The notes under the pieces: model-generated | What the model was told of the DNA's origin: nothing | The model's input: the letters and a program-made list of their open reading frames with translations, nothing else | Database searches by the model: none | Shown here: positions 5,853-15,112 of the stretch, in pieces | How the letters are laid out: every line of letters begins with the position of its first letter | How positions within the stretch are numbered: the first letter of the stretch is position 1 | Made by a program: the position numbers and the translations under genes | IMG/VR virus record: IMGVR_UViG_3300025118_000036 | Coordinates: 1 to 42,213 of that record | Length of the DNA: 42,213 nucleotides | DNA from: a virus | Strand: one strand, 5' to 3'

Positions 5853-6796
5853 GCGGTAAAAAGAAAAAAGCCAAAAAGCCTGCCCCCACCTTTGCCAGCA
5901 AGGCCACAAACAGCCCAGAAGCTTCACCAGCGCCAGATCCTAATGCAACCACGCTAAAGCAATTCGAGCAGCTTGAGAGGGAGTCTGATAGCGCCTACGA
6001 GGGCATGTTGCTGTGGGCCATGCAAACCCCAGATGCCCGCAACCAACGGATGTTGGCAAAAGCGATAGGTGTAAGCGAAGGAAGCGTAAGGTACTGGAAA
6101 GCCAACTACGGTTGGGCTAACCGCATAGCCCGCGTAAAAGACTCAGAGTACGCTGCCTTACATTTGTTCCGTGATCGCCTAAAGCAGTACGTAGGAACCG
6201 ACAGGGCAGAAATGCTAAGGGCAGCGTTAGATATTGTCCTTTCTACTGCTGGGTATGCACGGCTAAGATCAGAAGTACGAAAACAACGTGTAGGCATAGA
6301 GCAAGAGCACCCAGAAGATAAAAGCAGGGCAACCGCCTATAAAAGCGAACTAACAATGGTTGAGCTGGATCAAATAGATCCAAGTAAATACATGCGTGAC
6401 CTGGCTGGTAGGATCAGGGCAAAGCACCTAAAAGAAGGTGACATAAGCAAACAAATAATGCTTATAGACGCCGTGCTTGGTCTTATTGCAAAGAGAATCC
6501 AAACTGGCGAGTTGCAGGTAAAAGTTAGCGACATACCAAGCCTACTAAAAGCACGAGCACTACTAACAGGGCTGCCAACTGAGCAAGTTGCCGTACATCA
6601 GCAGGTAGAGCACAGCCACAACCATAACGTAGTGGTAGACACAGTAAGAATGCAAAAAGCTAAAACAACAGGCGACGATCAAGCAGTAATAGAAGCAATG
6701 AAAGAAGATGTAGCTGAACTAAGTGTAATCTTGGGCGCAATACCTAAAGAAGCCAACATATTTGATGCAGAAATTATAGAAGTAATGGAGGGATAA
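5849..6796 (+). CDS. Putative terminase small subunit
   Basis: This 315-residue protein has a Lys/Ala/Pro-rich tail (1-30) and a helix-turn-helix at about 66-92 (AKAIGVSEGSVRYWKANYGW), of the kind seen in terminase small subunits. A long helical region follows (100-240), then a histidine-containing segment VEHSHNHNVVV near 256. The small subunit recognises the packaging site on viral DNA and hands it to the large subunit. The assignment rests on the helix-turn-helix plus position two genes before the large subunit. It is longer than typical (about 150-200 residues). Confidence 0.65.
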   Translation: MSGKKKKAKKPAPTFASKATNSPEASPAPDPNATTLKQFEQLERESDSAYEGMLLWAMQTPDARNQRMLAKAIGVSEGSVRYWKANYGWANRIARVKDSEYAALHLFRDRLKQYVGTDRAEMLRAALDIVLSTAGYARLRSEVRKQRVGIEQEHPEDKSRATAYKSELTMVELDQIDPSKYMRDLAGRIRAKHLKEGDISKQIMLIDAVLGLIAKRIQTGELQVKVSDIPSLLKARALLTGLPTEQVAVHQQVEHSHNHNVVVDTVRMQKAKTTGDDQAVIEAMKEDVAELSVILGAIPKEANIFDAEIIEVMEG

Positions 6797-6800
6797 GGCA

Positions 6801-7130
6801 ATGTCTTACCTAATAGACGCAATAAGGCAAAACCTACCCTTTGGAAAAGGTAAAAAGCTTCCAGGCCGAAAACACAGGCTCGTAAGTGAAAGGAAGATAG
6901 CAGGCCCAAATAGCGGCGCAGATATAAGAATGTACATGGACGCAGAAAGCCTAGCAAAGCTTTTAGACATAGCCAGATCAAGCGCAGCCCAACGTGTCCA
7001 AATGAACAACGTAGGGCTTTTAATAAACAAGTACCAAGCAGAAGACGGCCATACTTACGAGTGCTGGTCGCTTATTAGTGGCACGCCAATTCCAGAGCGC
7101 GTCCCGCTTATTGATGGCCTAACTAAATGA
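6801..7130 (+). CDS. Unknown small basic protein between terminase genes
   Basis: This 109-residue protein has a basic N-terminus (GKGKKLPGRKHRLVSERK) and a C-terminal half with AESLAKLLDIARSSAAQRVQMNN, a likely helical segment. GGAGGGATAAGG precedes the ATG. Its stop overlaps the large terminase start (ATGA at 7127). The position resembles the gpW/head-joining gene spot in lambda-type phages, but the sequence is not a clear match. Function unknown. Confidence 0.6.
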   Translation: MSYLIDAIRQNLPFGKGKKLPGRKHRLVSERKIAGPNSGADIRMYMDAESLAKLLDIARSSAAQRVQMNNVGLLINKYQAEDGHTYECWSLISGTPIPERVPLIDGLTK

Positions 7131-8797
7131 AAGATAAGAAAGGTAAAACACTAGCCCCAGTGGTGGCTAATATAAAAGAGAATTATCCGTTACTTGGTAA
7201 CGCGCTAAAACACCACAAAAGCACTCGTGGGACGCCGCTAACCTTTAAAGACAAACCGTATCTAATCGAATTGTATTGCGATGCCCCCAAGGTAGGCTTT
7301 GACGCAATGAAAGCAGTGCAGGTGGGGTGGAGTGAATTGCTTATCCAGTTGTGTTTGGAAAGGGCAGGCGAGGCGGGCCGAATTGCCGCCTATGTATTGC
7401 CAACGTATCAGCTACGTGATCGGTTTGTTCAGCGCCGTGTACACCCACCATTAGAGCAAGTGGCTTATTACCAAAAAAAGCTACCGAACAATGGGGATCT
7501 TGGTAGCTTGAGGATCAAGAAGTTTGGCGAAGGCGCACTGTTGTTTTTGGGTAGCAACACAGTAAACGACTTTATTGAGTTTAGTGCCGACGTTTTGATT
7601 GTAGACGAGTTTGATCGCTGTGTACAAGAAAACCTAGCTTTAGCTAAAGACCGCTTGCGTGCAAGCCCATACCCGCAAATGTATAGGGTAGGGAACCCAA
7701 CAAGACCGCATTACGGGGTAGCTGGCCTATACGAAATAAGTGATGGCCGCAAATGGCACCACCAATGTGAACACTGCGGCGAAAAGCAGCACCTAGAATG
7801 GGCGCAGCATGTTGTAGACAGGGACGCAAGTGGCCGCTGGGTAATAAGGGATAAAGCGCGAGCAGCAGGCGGTTGGATACGCCCAATTTGCCGAAAATGT
7901 GGCAAGCCGTTTGAAAGGGTAGCAGAAGGCGGAAGTTGGGTAGCCGAAAGGCCAGAACGCACAAGGCGCGGCTACTGTGTGAGCCGCCTAGACGTACTAA
8001 GCCAAGACATTAGGCCACTGTGGCACGAATGGTTAGAAGCGCAAGGTAGCGCTGTAAAGCTTTCTGCCTTTTCCACTAGTGTTATGGGTAGACCGTACGA
8101 AGCAGAAGGGGCGGCTGTTACTGCCCAGGTTCTTGCTAATGCTGCTGTTGGTGAGCCAATTGATGTTGCTGGGCACAAGTCTTTACAGGATGAGTTTGTT
8201 GTGGCGGGTGTAGATGTTGGCTCTAAAGCGCTGCATGTCAACATTGCCATACTAAAGAAAAATGAAGATACAGATAAGCGCACTAGGGTTGGGAGGTTTG
8301 TTGGTACAGTGGCAACATTTGACGACCTATACGATATGTTGCTTAGGTTTAGCGTAAATTCAGCAGTAGTTGATAGTAGGCCAGAAATGAGGATGGCACA
8401 GGCGCTAAGAGACAAGTGCATGGAAACAGGCGTATGTGATCTATGGTTATGCCAGTTCCACCCGACAGAACGGGTAGGGCGCGAAGCCTATGGCAGGCGC
8501 TTGGATTATGGTAGGCGCTTAGTAACTGTAGACCGTACACAATTACTAGATGCAACATTAGACGAAATGCGTACAACCCCACCGCAAAAGGTCTTCCCAG
8601 AAGATGTTTGGCACGTACAAGGGTGGCAAGATGAAATGGTTGCATCAAGACGTATGCTAAACGATAGGGGTGATAAGTTTATGTGGGACGAAGGTAACGC
8701 AGATGATCACTATAGATTTGCTGACGCTTACGAGCGTGTAGCTGCCGACATGTTAAATACATCAGGTAGCTACATTAGTGAAGATTGGGAATCCTAA
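7127..8797 (+). CDS. terL: Terminase large subunit, lambda GpA type
   Basis: This 556-residue packaging motor has an N-terminal ATPase. The deviant Walker A KAVQVGWSE at 62-70 closely resembles lambda gpA's KSARVGYSK. Walker B is DVLIVDEF (155-162), and VGNPTRP at 188-194 is a coupling motif. A zinc ribbon typical of the GpA family follows (C214-x2-C217 and C255-x2-C258). The nuclease part has GVDVGS (361-366), VVDSRPEMR (414-422) and DDHYRFAD (526-533), supplying acidic metal ligands. It translocates DNA into the prohead and cuts the concatemer. Length is slightly below lambda gpA (641). Translation is probably coupled to the preceding gene. Confidence 0.93.
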   Translation: MKDKKGKTLAPVVANIKENYPLLGNALKHHKSTRGTPLTFKDKPYLIELYCDAPKVGFDAMKAVQVGWSELLIQLCLERAGEAGRIAAYVLPTYQLRDRFVQRRVHPPLEQVAYYQKKLPNNGDLGSLRIKKFGEGALLFLGSNTVNDFIEFSADVLIVDEFDRCVQENLALAKDRLRASPYPQMYRVGNPTRPHYGVAGLYEISDGRKWHHQCEHCGEKQHLEWAQHVVDRDASGRWVIRDKARAAGGWIRPICRKCGKPFERVAEGGSWVAERPERTRRGYCVSRLDVLSQDIRPLWHEWLEAQGSAVKLSAFSTSVMGRPYEAEGAAVTAQVLANAAVGEPIDVAGHKSLQDEFVVAGVDVGSKALHVNIAILKKNEDTDKRTRVGRFVGTVATFDDLYDMLLRFSVNSAVVDSRPEMRMAQALRDKCMETGVCDLWLCQFHPTERVGREAYGRRLDYGRRLVTVDRTQLLDATLDEMRTTPPQKVFPEDVWHVQGWQDEMVASRRMLNDRGDKFMWDEGNADDHYRFADAYERVAADMLNTSGSYISEDWES

Positions 8798-8862
8798 AAG
8801 AACAACGCACGTTTTTTAGCCTTGGCTGCTATAGTATTATTAAAGTAGTGAAGGTAGTTGAA

Positions 8863-9183
8863 ATGAATGATCCGCTGGCTGAATATGCAAAATCTAGGGA
8901 GTGCCTTTTTTGTGGGAAAGAATGGGTGCAGTCGTGTGAGAATTGTCCAGGGTGCGGAGGGCTTACTGCCCCACACGCAAAGCACGGCGAAAAGTTACGT
9001 GTTTGGGGTGAGATGCTGCAATGCTTCTTAGAAGAAGGCTTTTCTAGGGATGAGGGAGTTATGCACTCCCCAACATTCCAACAACTTTATGAGGCTTCTC
9101 ATTACATGCAGCTTGAAGGTAAAAGGCAGGTTTTGAACGAGTGCGGGCCGCCACTTAAGCTAATAATTGGCGGCAAAGAGTAG
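8863..9183 (+). CDS. Zinc-ribbon protein after the terminase
   Basis: I prefer ATG 8863 (GAAGGTAG upstream), giving 106 residues; the frame is open to 8785, overlapping the terminase end. Cysteines at 14, 17, 25, 28 and 31 (CLFCG, CENCPGCGG) make a compact zinc knuckle. The rest is helical (EMLQCFLEEGFSRDEG). It lies between terminase and portal, where small head-joining or regulatory proteins sit in other phages. No family is recognised. Confidence 0.6.
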   Translation: MNDPLAEYAKSRECLFCGKEWVQSCENCPGCGGLTAPHAKHGEKLRVWGEMLQCFLEEGFSRDEGVMHSPTFQQLYEASHYMQLEGKRQVLNECGPPLKLIIGGKE

Positions 9184-9386
9184 CTACTCAACAGTGGTAC
9201 TCTTGAAAAATACAGAAAAACGTAACGCGCACAACCTTCCACATAAAGGGTGGCAGCGGAGCCTATTGCGTTCTACACAACATGTTGGTTTCTAACCACA
9301 AATGTAGTATAGGCACATTTATGTAAATCTTCTTTGTGCCGAAAAAGCCGCCTGCATGATACGATAAACAAAATCTTGGGTACGAC

Positions 9387-11783
9387 ATGTCTAAACTAAA
9401 AATCATCTCCTCACCTATTGTGCCTATGAAAAAGGCGCGTGAAGTCCGCCCTGGTGGTTGGCTTGCGACAGGTATGGCTAAGCCTAACAAATCAATCCGA
9501 GAGCGCCTTGGTTGGTCACATAGTGATGATGCGAATGGTACTGCGGTAGGGGGGATAAACTCGTTCTATGCTAACAATAGAAGTTTGTTTCCAGATCAAT
9601 ATTGGCAGCTATATAAAAGCACCCCAGACGTAAGGGCTTGTATTGATAGTATTGCTAGGCGCATCGCTACTTGGGATTGGTATGTAAAAGTAAACTCTGA
9701 TCCTAGAGATGAGATTGAGTACAGTAGGCTTAGTGAGCAGTCTGCGAAAGTAAGAAACTTCTTAGCCATGCCAAACACTGATGGAACTACATGGCAAGAA
9801 ATGATGCAAGCAATGGTTACAGACCTATTGTTGTATGATGCAGGTGTGATTGAGCTTGTAAATGATGAGTCTGGCCGAATGTCGGAACTGCAAGTGTGGC
9901 TTGGTAGCGAGTTCCTACCTGTAGTGGATGACCGTGGTCATTTGCTGTACTACGAGCAAGACCCAGGGGGTGCAACTGGTGAGTCAGTACAAATAGCACC
10001 AGAAGACATTGCTTATTTTAAGATCTATTCAAACACTAGATCTGCACTTGGCTTGCCAATGATGGAAACAGTGATCAATGAGTGTGTGACAGTAGTATTG
10101 GCTAGTGAGCACGCAATGTTGGCTTTAGATGCTGATGAGATACCTCCTGGGCTGCTTGTCTTAGGCGGTATTTCTGGGCCTGCTGCTGAGCGAGCAAGAA
10201 CAGACCTAATGGCAATGAAAGGTAAGGATCACCGTATTCGTGTAGTTACAAGCCCTCAACCGTCTGGGATTGATGCGAAATGGTTAGAGCTTAGGCACAC
10301 CCCAAAAGACCTGGAGCTACTACAAGTAGTAGCGGAAATGCGCCGTTCAATTTGGCGGGTGTTTGGTGTTATGCCTGTTGAGCTTGGTGAGACAGCAGGC
10401 ATCCCAAGAGCCGCAGCAGAAATACAGATGGACGTATCTAGTAGTCATTTGATTTCGCCAATACTTGAGCTTATCCAAGCGCGACTAAACGCTCAAATAG
10501 TTCCTAAGCTTGTTGATGCAGATGATATTGGTAAACTTTCATTCACATTTGATCGTATTGCCCCCTCTACTGCGGAAGAGAAGCTATCTATGGCTAAGCG
10601 GGCTGAGAGCTTGATTAGGCAGGGGGTTCTTACTGTAAATGAAGCAAGGTCAGAAATGGGCTTTATGCCTATTGATGGTGGCGACGTTGCAATGGTGACA
10701 ACGTCTTATGGCCCAATGCCGTTATCGCAAGTTGCTGCTGGGTATTCTCCTGCTGTAACAGTCCCAATGGGGGACGCTGCTTACGCATCGTTAGATGGGG
10801 GAGCTATAGCTACTGATGGTGGTGTAAGCACTGGCGGAACCCCTGATCCAGTATCAACTACCCCAGAAGAAACATTATCGGCTAAAAACCCAAAGATTAA
10901 TCGCACCCAAACAGTGAAGGTTACGGGTTGGCGGGGGGCCATGCTTTCAGACCCAGGGCTACCGAGCCACTGGGCAGATCCAGAAGCGTTTAAGGGTGAA
11001 AGGACGATTGATTTACGTAGCTTAGCGAACGTTGTTAGAGACTATACATTTGAAGTTGCTTCTTTATATGATGGCTTAGTAATTGAAGTTGGTGGCATTA
11101 TCTCCTCCTCATATAGGGGCGGCGCTATTAGCGTTGAAACTTCTAACCAATCAAAGAAACGCCTTAGTGAAGCGTTTGATGCTTTTGTAGTTAGGTGGGA
11201 AATGGCAACTACCCGCTACTATATCAATGCGGCAAGGCTCGGCTATGAAGCAGCCGTGGACTTTATGGAGAATGTGCCTGATATGTCCCCTGTGCAGGTA
11301 GCTCTTTCATACCAAAATAAAGCAATGCAATACTTGGTGGATTCAAGTGGGTTGGTTGGTACACTTAAACAGAAGATTGGGCGCATATTAGAGTCAGCTA
11401 CTTTATCTCAACGTGACCGCGCAGATCAAGTAAGCCCAGAGGATTCGGCTGGGGAAGTGGTAGCCCAAGTAGATAAAGAGCTTGAGGCGCAAGCTTATAG
11501 GATTAAGAATTGGAGCGGGAAGCTTGTTGCCTTGGCAAGCCTAGTCATGGTAAGCGCTCTCCGCAGTACAGTAACCATAGAAAACGGGAAGCCTGTTGTT
11601 TGGAAATATGATTGGAGGAGCCAGCCTGGTGATAATTGCGTCACTTGCACCACAGAAGGTTCGTCTGGCCCAAGATTATTAAGCGATATTTCTGCATACC
11701 CAGCATCAGATACTAAATGCGGCGCTAAGTGCCGATGTGTCCTTGTTATTTACAAATCTGACGAACTAACTGATGTTGAATAG
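9387..11783 (+). CDS. Portal protein with MuF-like C-terminal extension
   Basis: This 798-residue protein begins as a phage portal: DQYWQLYKSTPDVRACIDSI near residues 70-90, SALGLPMMETVIN, and FGVMPVELGETAG around 328-340. Portals form the dodecameric ring at one capsid vertex through which DNA enters. After about residue 450 a linker leads to a second region ending in C751-x2-C754, C778, C782 and C784 (CGAKCRCVLVI), resembling the Cys-rich end of Mu gpF minor head proteins. At nearly 800 residues it is much longer than a plain portal (about 450-550), so a portal-MuF fusion is the best reading. The ATG has no strong Shine-Dalgarno site; 200 non-coding bases precede it. Confidence 0.85.
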   Translation: MSKLKIISSPIVPMKKAREVRPGGWLATGMAKPNKSIRERLGWSHSDDANGTAVGGINSFYANNRSLFPDQYWQLYKSTPDVRACIDSIARRIATWDWYVKVNSDPRDEIEYSRLSEQSAKVRNFLAMPNTDGTTWQEMMQAMVTDLLLYDAGVIELVNDESGRMSELQVWLGSEFLPVVDDRGHLLYYEQDPGGATGESVQIAPEDIAYFKIYSNTRSALGLPMMETVINECVTVVLASEHAMLALDADEIPPGLLVLGGISGPAAERARTDLMAMKGKDHRIRVVTSPQPSGIDAKWLELRHTPKDLELLQVVAEMRRSIWRVFGVMPVELGETAGIPRAAAEIQMDVSSSHLISPILELIQARLNAQIVPKLVDADDIGKLSFTFDRIAPSTAEEKLSMAKRAESLIRQGVLTVNEARSEMGFMPIDGGDVAMVTTSYGPMPLSQVAAGYSPAVTVPMGDAAYASLDGGAIATDGGVSTGGTPDPVSTTPEETLSAKNPKINRTQTVKVTGWRGAMLSDPGLPSHWADPEAFKGERTIDLRSLANVVRDYTFEVASLYDGLVIEVGGIISSSYRGGAISVETSNQSKKRLSEAFDAFVVRWEMATTRYYINAARLGYEAAVDFMENVPDMSPVQVALSYQNKAMQYLVDSSGLVGTLKQKIGRILESATLSQRDRADQVSPEDSAGEVVAQVDKELEAQAYRIKNWSGKLVALASLVMVSALRSTVTIENGKPVVWKYDWRSQPGDNCVTCTTEGSSGPRLLSDISAYPASDTKCGAKCRCVLVIYKSDELTDVE

Positions 11784-11841
11784 TGTGAAATCCCGTATTA
11801 TCGGCTAAGTAACGAATCACTGTTAGCCTTGTGTCGGTAGA

Positions 11842-11885
11842 ACTAATATGATACATTCAGTTCATTGACGCCAAACAAGGTGCAG
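11842..11885 (+). promoter_or_regulatory. Shared leader element A, upstream of protease/scaffold/capsid
   Basis: This segment reads ACTAATATGATAC, ATTCAGT, CATTGACGCC, AACAAGGTGCAG. It matches block for block the leader of the tail tube gene at 24009-24066. TATGAT at 11847-11852 may be a -10 element with TTAGCC (11823-11828) 18 bases upstream. The conservation argues for a shared late promoter or leader, and against the TTG at 11865 being a start codon. Confidence 0.5.
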
Positions 11886-11897
11886 TTTTACTCGGAA

Positions 11898-14084
11898 ATG
11901 GATATGAAACTGCGTATAGAATTACCAATTGGCGAAAAAAAGTACACACTGGACTTTGATAAAGACAGTGAGGAAGGTGGCTTATCCAAGTGGGTGGGGC
12001 GTTGCCGTATCCCGTGTACGGGTTCTCTCCCAATGCAGGTTCGTCGTGTAGAACTAGCAAGCGAAGGCGGGGAAGAATCCTCTACAACTTTTAGTGAAGA
12101 AGGTGACGGCTCAATTTTAATTGAAGGGGTTGCTAGCTCAACCAGTGTTGATTGGCATGGGACAGAGATGAGCCTGACAGCCTTACACGGAATGGCCCAA
12201 CAATTTAAGGCTGGAGTACCGTATGTCCCAGGCCATTATGAAGATGAATGGGATCAGGTGTTTGGTGTTACTGTTGATGCCTCAGTAGAACAAGGCCAAA
12301 TAGCTAACGACGCCTTAGCTAAAGGTAATTCTGCTGGCTACCTACTCAAAGTTACTACCGCTTTATATAAAGAAGACAGCAGGGCTAAGCGGCTTTGCTC
12401 CTTATTAAGCCAAGGCGCAACCGTTGGTTGTTCCATCGGCGGGTGGTTTACGGAAATGGAAGTAATCACTAATTCTGAAGACGAAGTTGACCGTGTAATT
12501 ATTAACGGTGTGGAGCTTGATCATCTTGCTGTTACTCGCAGGCCAAGCAATCCAGATAGCTGGATTTCAGATGTGGCGAGGAGTGTGAGTGTGGCCGTAA
12601 AGGATTCACGTTCAGTTTTAGATGCTCCTAACTATGAAGTTAGCAATGAAGTTACTAAACGCTGTGGTACTTGTAGACATTTCAGTGGAACAAATTGGTG
12701 CGGCGCACATGAGTTTACCGCTTCCCCAGATTATGTTTGTGAATCATTGAGCGTAGAGAGCGGCGAAGAAATTATTGCACCAGCCGATCAAAATGTTGAT
12801 GTGGTTGTAGATGATGGGCCAGTAAATCCAGATGATCGCACTACCCTCCCACCCGAAGCAACAAGGGCAGCAACATCATTTGCTAATCTTCCGCTTGCAC
12901 CACCCGACGCCAAGTTCATCAAAAGCCCCTCTCAAATGGTAGAACTAAAAGATAACATATTGGGTACATTGTTCGGTGGTGATCCAGACTGGGATCGGTA
13001 CCGTAAGGCTTTCCTTTGGTTTGATGAAGAGCGTCCAGAAGAAAAAGATTCATACAAATTAGCAGTCGCTAGGATGTATGATCCAGATGCGCCAGATAAT
13101 GCCTCTTCACCTGACGGAACCTTGCATGTTTTTTATGATAAATTGCAAACCGTTGCTGAGAGGGTTGAATCGCAAAACCCTGGTATCCCAGAAGAAGATT
13201 TGGGTGAGGTAAAAGCTAACTTAGAAAGGTATATTGAAAAGTTTACTGCTGTAGAAGATGAAGATTTGCCGACAGGCGAAGACGAAGAAGCAGAGCTTTC
13301 TATACCCAGCCCGCAAGCAAGTACACGAGATGCTTGCGAAGAAGAAAATACGGTAGCCGATACAAATTCTTGCGATAGCGAGGATCTTGAAAAAGAGGCA
13401 CCTGAGTTCACACCAGAAGAGGCCCGCAATAAAGAGGACACAGTTCCACTTGACAGCGGCGTTAATATGGGTGAAAAATCTTTCAGCGAAGACGCACACC
13501 GAGGCGCAGAAGTGAAAGTTGATACAGTCAAAAACCTAAAACAAGAGGAACGCGCCATGAGCGATGTAAAAATCGAAGAAACCGCGCCTGTCACTGAGAA
13601 CCACGAAGCGAACACGCTAGAGGCAATTGCCCGCAGCATGGACGCTATGCAAGGACTTCTCGGTAAGCTCGTAGAGCGGGACATGGCGCAGACTAAAGAA
13701 CCCGTGCAGGAAACTGCACCTGAAACCAAAGAGGTTGATGGTAACGTAGAAGCAGAGCTTCGCGAGCGCCTTCAAGCTATGGAAGCTAAGATGGCACGGA
13801 TGGCGGCTCGCCCTGTTCGTAACGGATTTGCCCATAGCCCGAACGATATGCGTTCTTGCCAGCCTGGTCGCTTGGGTGAGTTTGTTCGCGCAATGGAAGA
13901 TGTGCAAGGTGGAGCAAGTGCTTTGGCTGCTGTTTGTAAAGAACAAGCCGAACGCCGCTCTATTGAAGGAATCGAAGAACTGCCGTCACGTGGCTCCCTT
14001 GAGAAAGACCTTCGGTCTGTACTTGAGGCTGCCTTTGTTGATGGTGTAATCACTGACCCTGACGCCCGTAACGGCTGGAGGTAG
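11898..14084 (+). CDS. Prohead maturation protease (S78-like) fused to a scaffold domain
   Basis: The product is 728 residues from ATG 11898; ATG 11904 and TTG 11865 are alternatives. Numbered from the TTG, the protease part has EGVASSTSVDWHGTE (87-101), VPGHYEDEW with a likely catalytic His (124), GATVGCSIGGW with the likely Ser (190), and ELDHLAVTRRPSNPDSW (217-233). This is the HK97-type protease pattern. A C267-x2-C270 ... C279 ... C292 cluster follows, then a DRYRKAFLWFDEE domain, an acidic stretch, and a coiled-coil scaffold (last 175 residues). The protease cleaves scaffold and capsid proteins during head maturation. An internal start for a separate scaffold is listed next. Confidence 0.85.
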   Translation: MDMKLRIELPIGEKKYTLDFDKDSEEGGLSKWVGRCRIPCTGSLPMQVRRVELASEGGEESSTTFSEEGDGSILIEGVASSTSVDWHGTEMSLTALHGMAQQFKAGVPYVPGHYEDEWDQVFGVTVDASVEQGQIANDALAKGNSAGYLLKVTTALYKEDSRAKRLCSLLSQGATVGCSIGGWFTEMEVITNSEDEVDRVIINGVELDHLAVTRRPSNPDSWISDVARSVSVAVKDSRSVLDAPNYEVSNEVTKRCGTCRHFSGTNWCGAHEFTASPDYVCESLSVESGEEIIAPADQNVDVVVDDGPVNPDDRTTLPPEATRAATSFANLPLAPPDAKFIKSPSQMVELKDNILGTLFGGDPDWDRYRKAFLWFDEERPEEKDSYKLAVARMYDPDAPDNASSPDGTLHVFYDKLQTVAERVESQNPGIPEEDLGEVKANLERYIEKFTAVEDEDLPTGEDEEAELSIPSPQASTRDACEEENTVADTNSCDSEDLEKEAPEFTPEEARNKEDTVPLDSGVNMGEKSFSEDAHRGAEVKVDTVKNLKQEERAMSDVKIEETAPVTENHEANTLEAIARSMDAMQGLLGKLVERDMAQTKEPVQETAPETKEVDGNVEAELRERLQAMEAKMARMAARPVRNGFAHSPNDMRSCQPGRLGEFVRAMEDVQGGASALAAVCKEQAERRSIEGIEELPSRGSLEKDLRSVLEAAFVDGVITDPDARNGWR
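13557..14084 (+). CDS. Nested scaffold protein, in frame with the protease 3' end
   Basis: ATG 13557 is in frame with the protease and is preceded by AAGAGG with an 8-base spacer. It would give a 175-residue protein opening MSDVKIEETAPVTENHEAN, rich in E, A and heptad-like helices (ELRERLQAMEAKMARM), as scaffolds are. This mirrors lambda gpC/gpNu3, where a protease gene contains an in-frame scaffold gene. The scaffold would fill the prohead and be removed by the protease. The capsid gene follows two bases after the stop. Codon use shifts toward CGN arginine from about 13550, consistent with higher expression of this part. Confidence 0.7.
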   Translation: MSDVKIEETAPVTENHEANTLEAIARSMDAMQGLLGKLVERDMAQTKEPVQETAPETKEVDGNVEAELRERLQAMEAKMARMAARPVRNGFAHSPNDMRSCQPGRLGEFVRAMEDVQGGASALAAVCKEQAERRSIEGIEELPSRGSLEKDLRSVLEAAFVDGVITDPDARNGWR

Positions 14085-14086
14085 AC

Positions 14087-15088
14087 ATGAGCGGTATTAT
14101 TTCCCCACAATGGGCTAACTTAGACAACAATCGTCGTGAGGCTTTTCAGCGTGCAATCAATGTATCGACTGCTGGAACCACACTTATCCAGAACTATGTG
14201 AATAAGATCATTCAGCAGCTTACTCTTCGTGAGTTTGGTGCCCTTGGTACTTTGCAACGTCGTCCTGGCCAAGGCTCGCAAGCAATCATCAATCGCCGAA
14301 CTGGTTCTTTGATGACTTCTGCGAGTGTTTGGGTTGGTGATACGGCTACAGTAGCTGAATCTACTGGTACTTACACACAGGCCACATTCACGTACCAAAC
14401 CCTTGTTACTCGCGGTAAAGTTACCCGCAAGATGCGTGCCCGTGGCCGCAGCTATGTGGATATCCTTGCAGAAGAGATGACTTGGAAGCTTGATGACTTC
14501 AACAATAAGCTTGAGTCTGCACTTTTCATTGGAGACAGCGCCACTGTGACTACACAGATTGATGGTATGCTTTCTCTTGTCGGTGCAGTTTCTGGTCAGG
14601 TTGTGGCTAACACCACTGCTGCGGCAGGCGACAGCTTGACGCTTGCAAAGCTTGACTCTGCCATTGATAAGGTCAAGGGAAGTGGATCACGCGCCGATCT
14701 TGTTATTTATGCGTCTTACTCAGGAGCGCGTAAGCTTAATGCTGCGCTTTCTGCCCGTCAGCGCTTTGATGACATGGTTGATATTGCGGCTGGTTTCCGT
14801 GTCCGTTCATACGACGGTATCCCAATCGTAGTTTCTACGGGTGTGCCTGATGATATGACTTGGTCTGGTAGCGCTATTACGGCGTTTACTGGTGAAACCA
14901 CAAACCCAACTACAGCGCTTATTGTAATGAACAAGCGCTACAACTGGCTTGAGGAGCTTACCCCAACGACAATGATGCCATTGGCACGCGATGATTCTCA
15001 ATTTGAGCAGTTCGATCTGTTCTGGGATGGAACGCTTGTTTTCGGAAACACCCTTGGTGGTGCTATCCTTGGCGGTATTGACGTATAG
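14087..15088 (+). CDS. Major capsid protein (HK97 fold)
   Basis: This 333-residue protein directly follows the protease/scaffold gene, with GGAGGT before the ATG. It has an N-terminal helix, a beta-rich E-loop-like segment (VGDTATVAESTGTYTQATFTYQTLVTRGKVTRKM, about 83-116, read in pieces), helix YVDILAEEMTWKLDDFNNKLESALFIGD, and the closing LFWDGTLVFGNTLGGAI. These, with the position, indicate an HK97-fold coat protein without the long delta domain. All arginines use CGN codons, unlike most neighbours, as expected for a very highly expressed gene. A strong terminator follows. Confidence 0.85.
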   Translation: MSGIISPQWANLDNNRREAFQRAINVSTAGTTLIQNYVNKIIQQLTLREFGALGTLQRRPGQGSQAIINRRTGSLMTSASVWVGDTATVAESTGTYTQATFTYQTLVTRGKVTRKMRARGRSYVDILAEEMTWKLDDFNNKLESALFIGDSATVTTQIDGMLSLVGAVSGQVVANTTAAAGDSLTLAKLDSAIDKVKGSGSRADLVIYASYSGARKLNAALSARQRFDDMVDIAAGFRVRSYDGIPIVVSTGVPDDMTWSGSAITAFTGETTNPTTALIVMNKRYNWLEELTPTTMMPLARDDSQFEQFDLFWDGTLVFGNTLGGAILGGIDV

Positions 15089-15112
15089 TAAGCAGATTGT
15101 TTACTACCATAT

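Noticed and set aside
11865-11897. TTG start for the protease gene
   Set aside because: The TTG lies inside the leader element that is non-coding at the second copy (24009-24066), so a downstream ATG is preferred.
13133-13729. 198-residue Ser-rich minus-strand frame
   Set aside because: It is the shadow of the acidic linker in the protease/scaffold gene; Glu codons read backwards give Ser and Phe.
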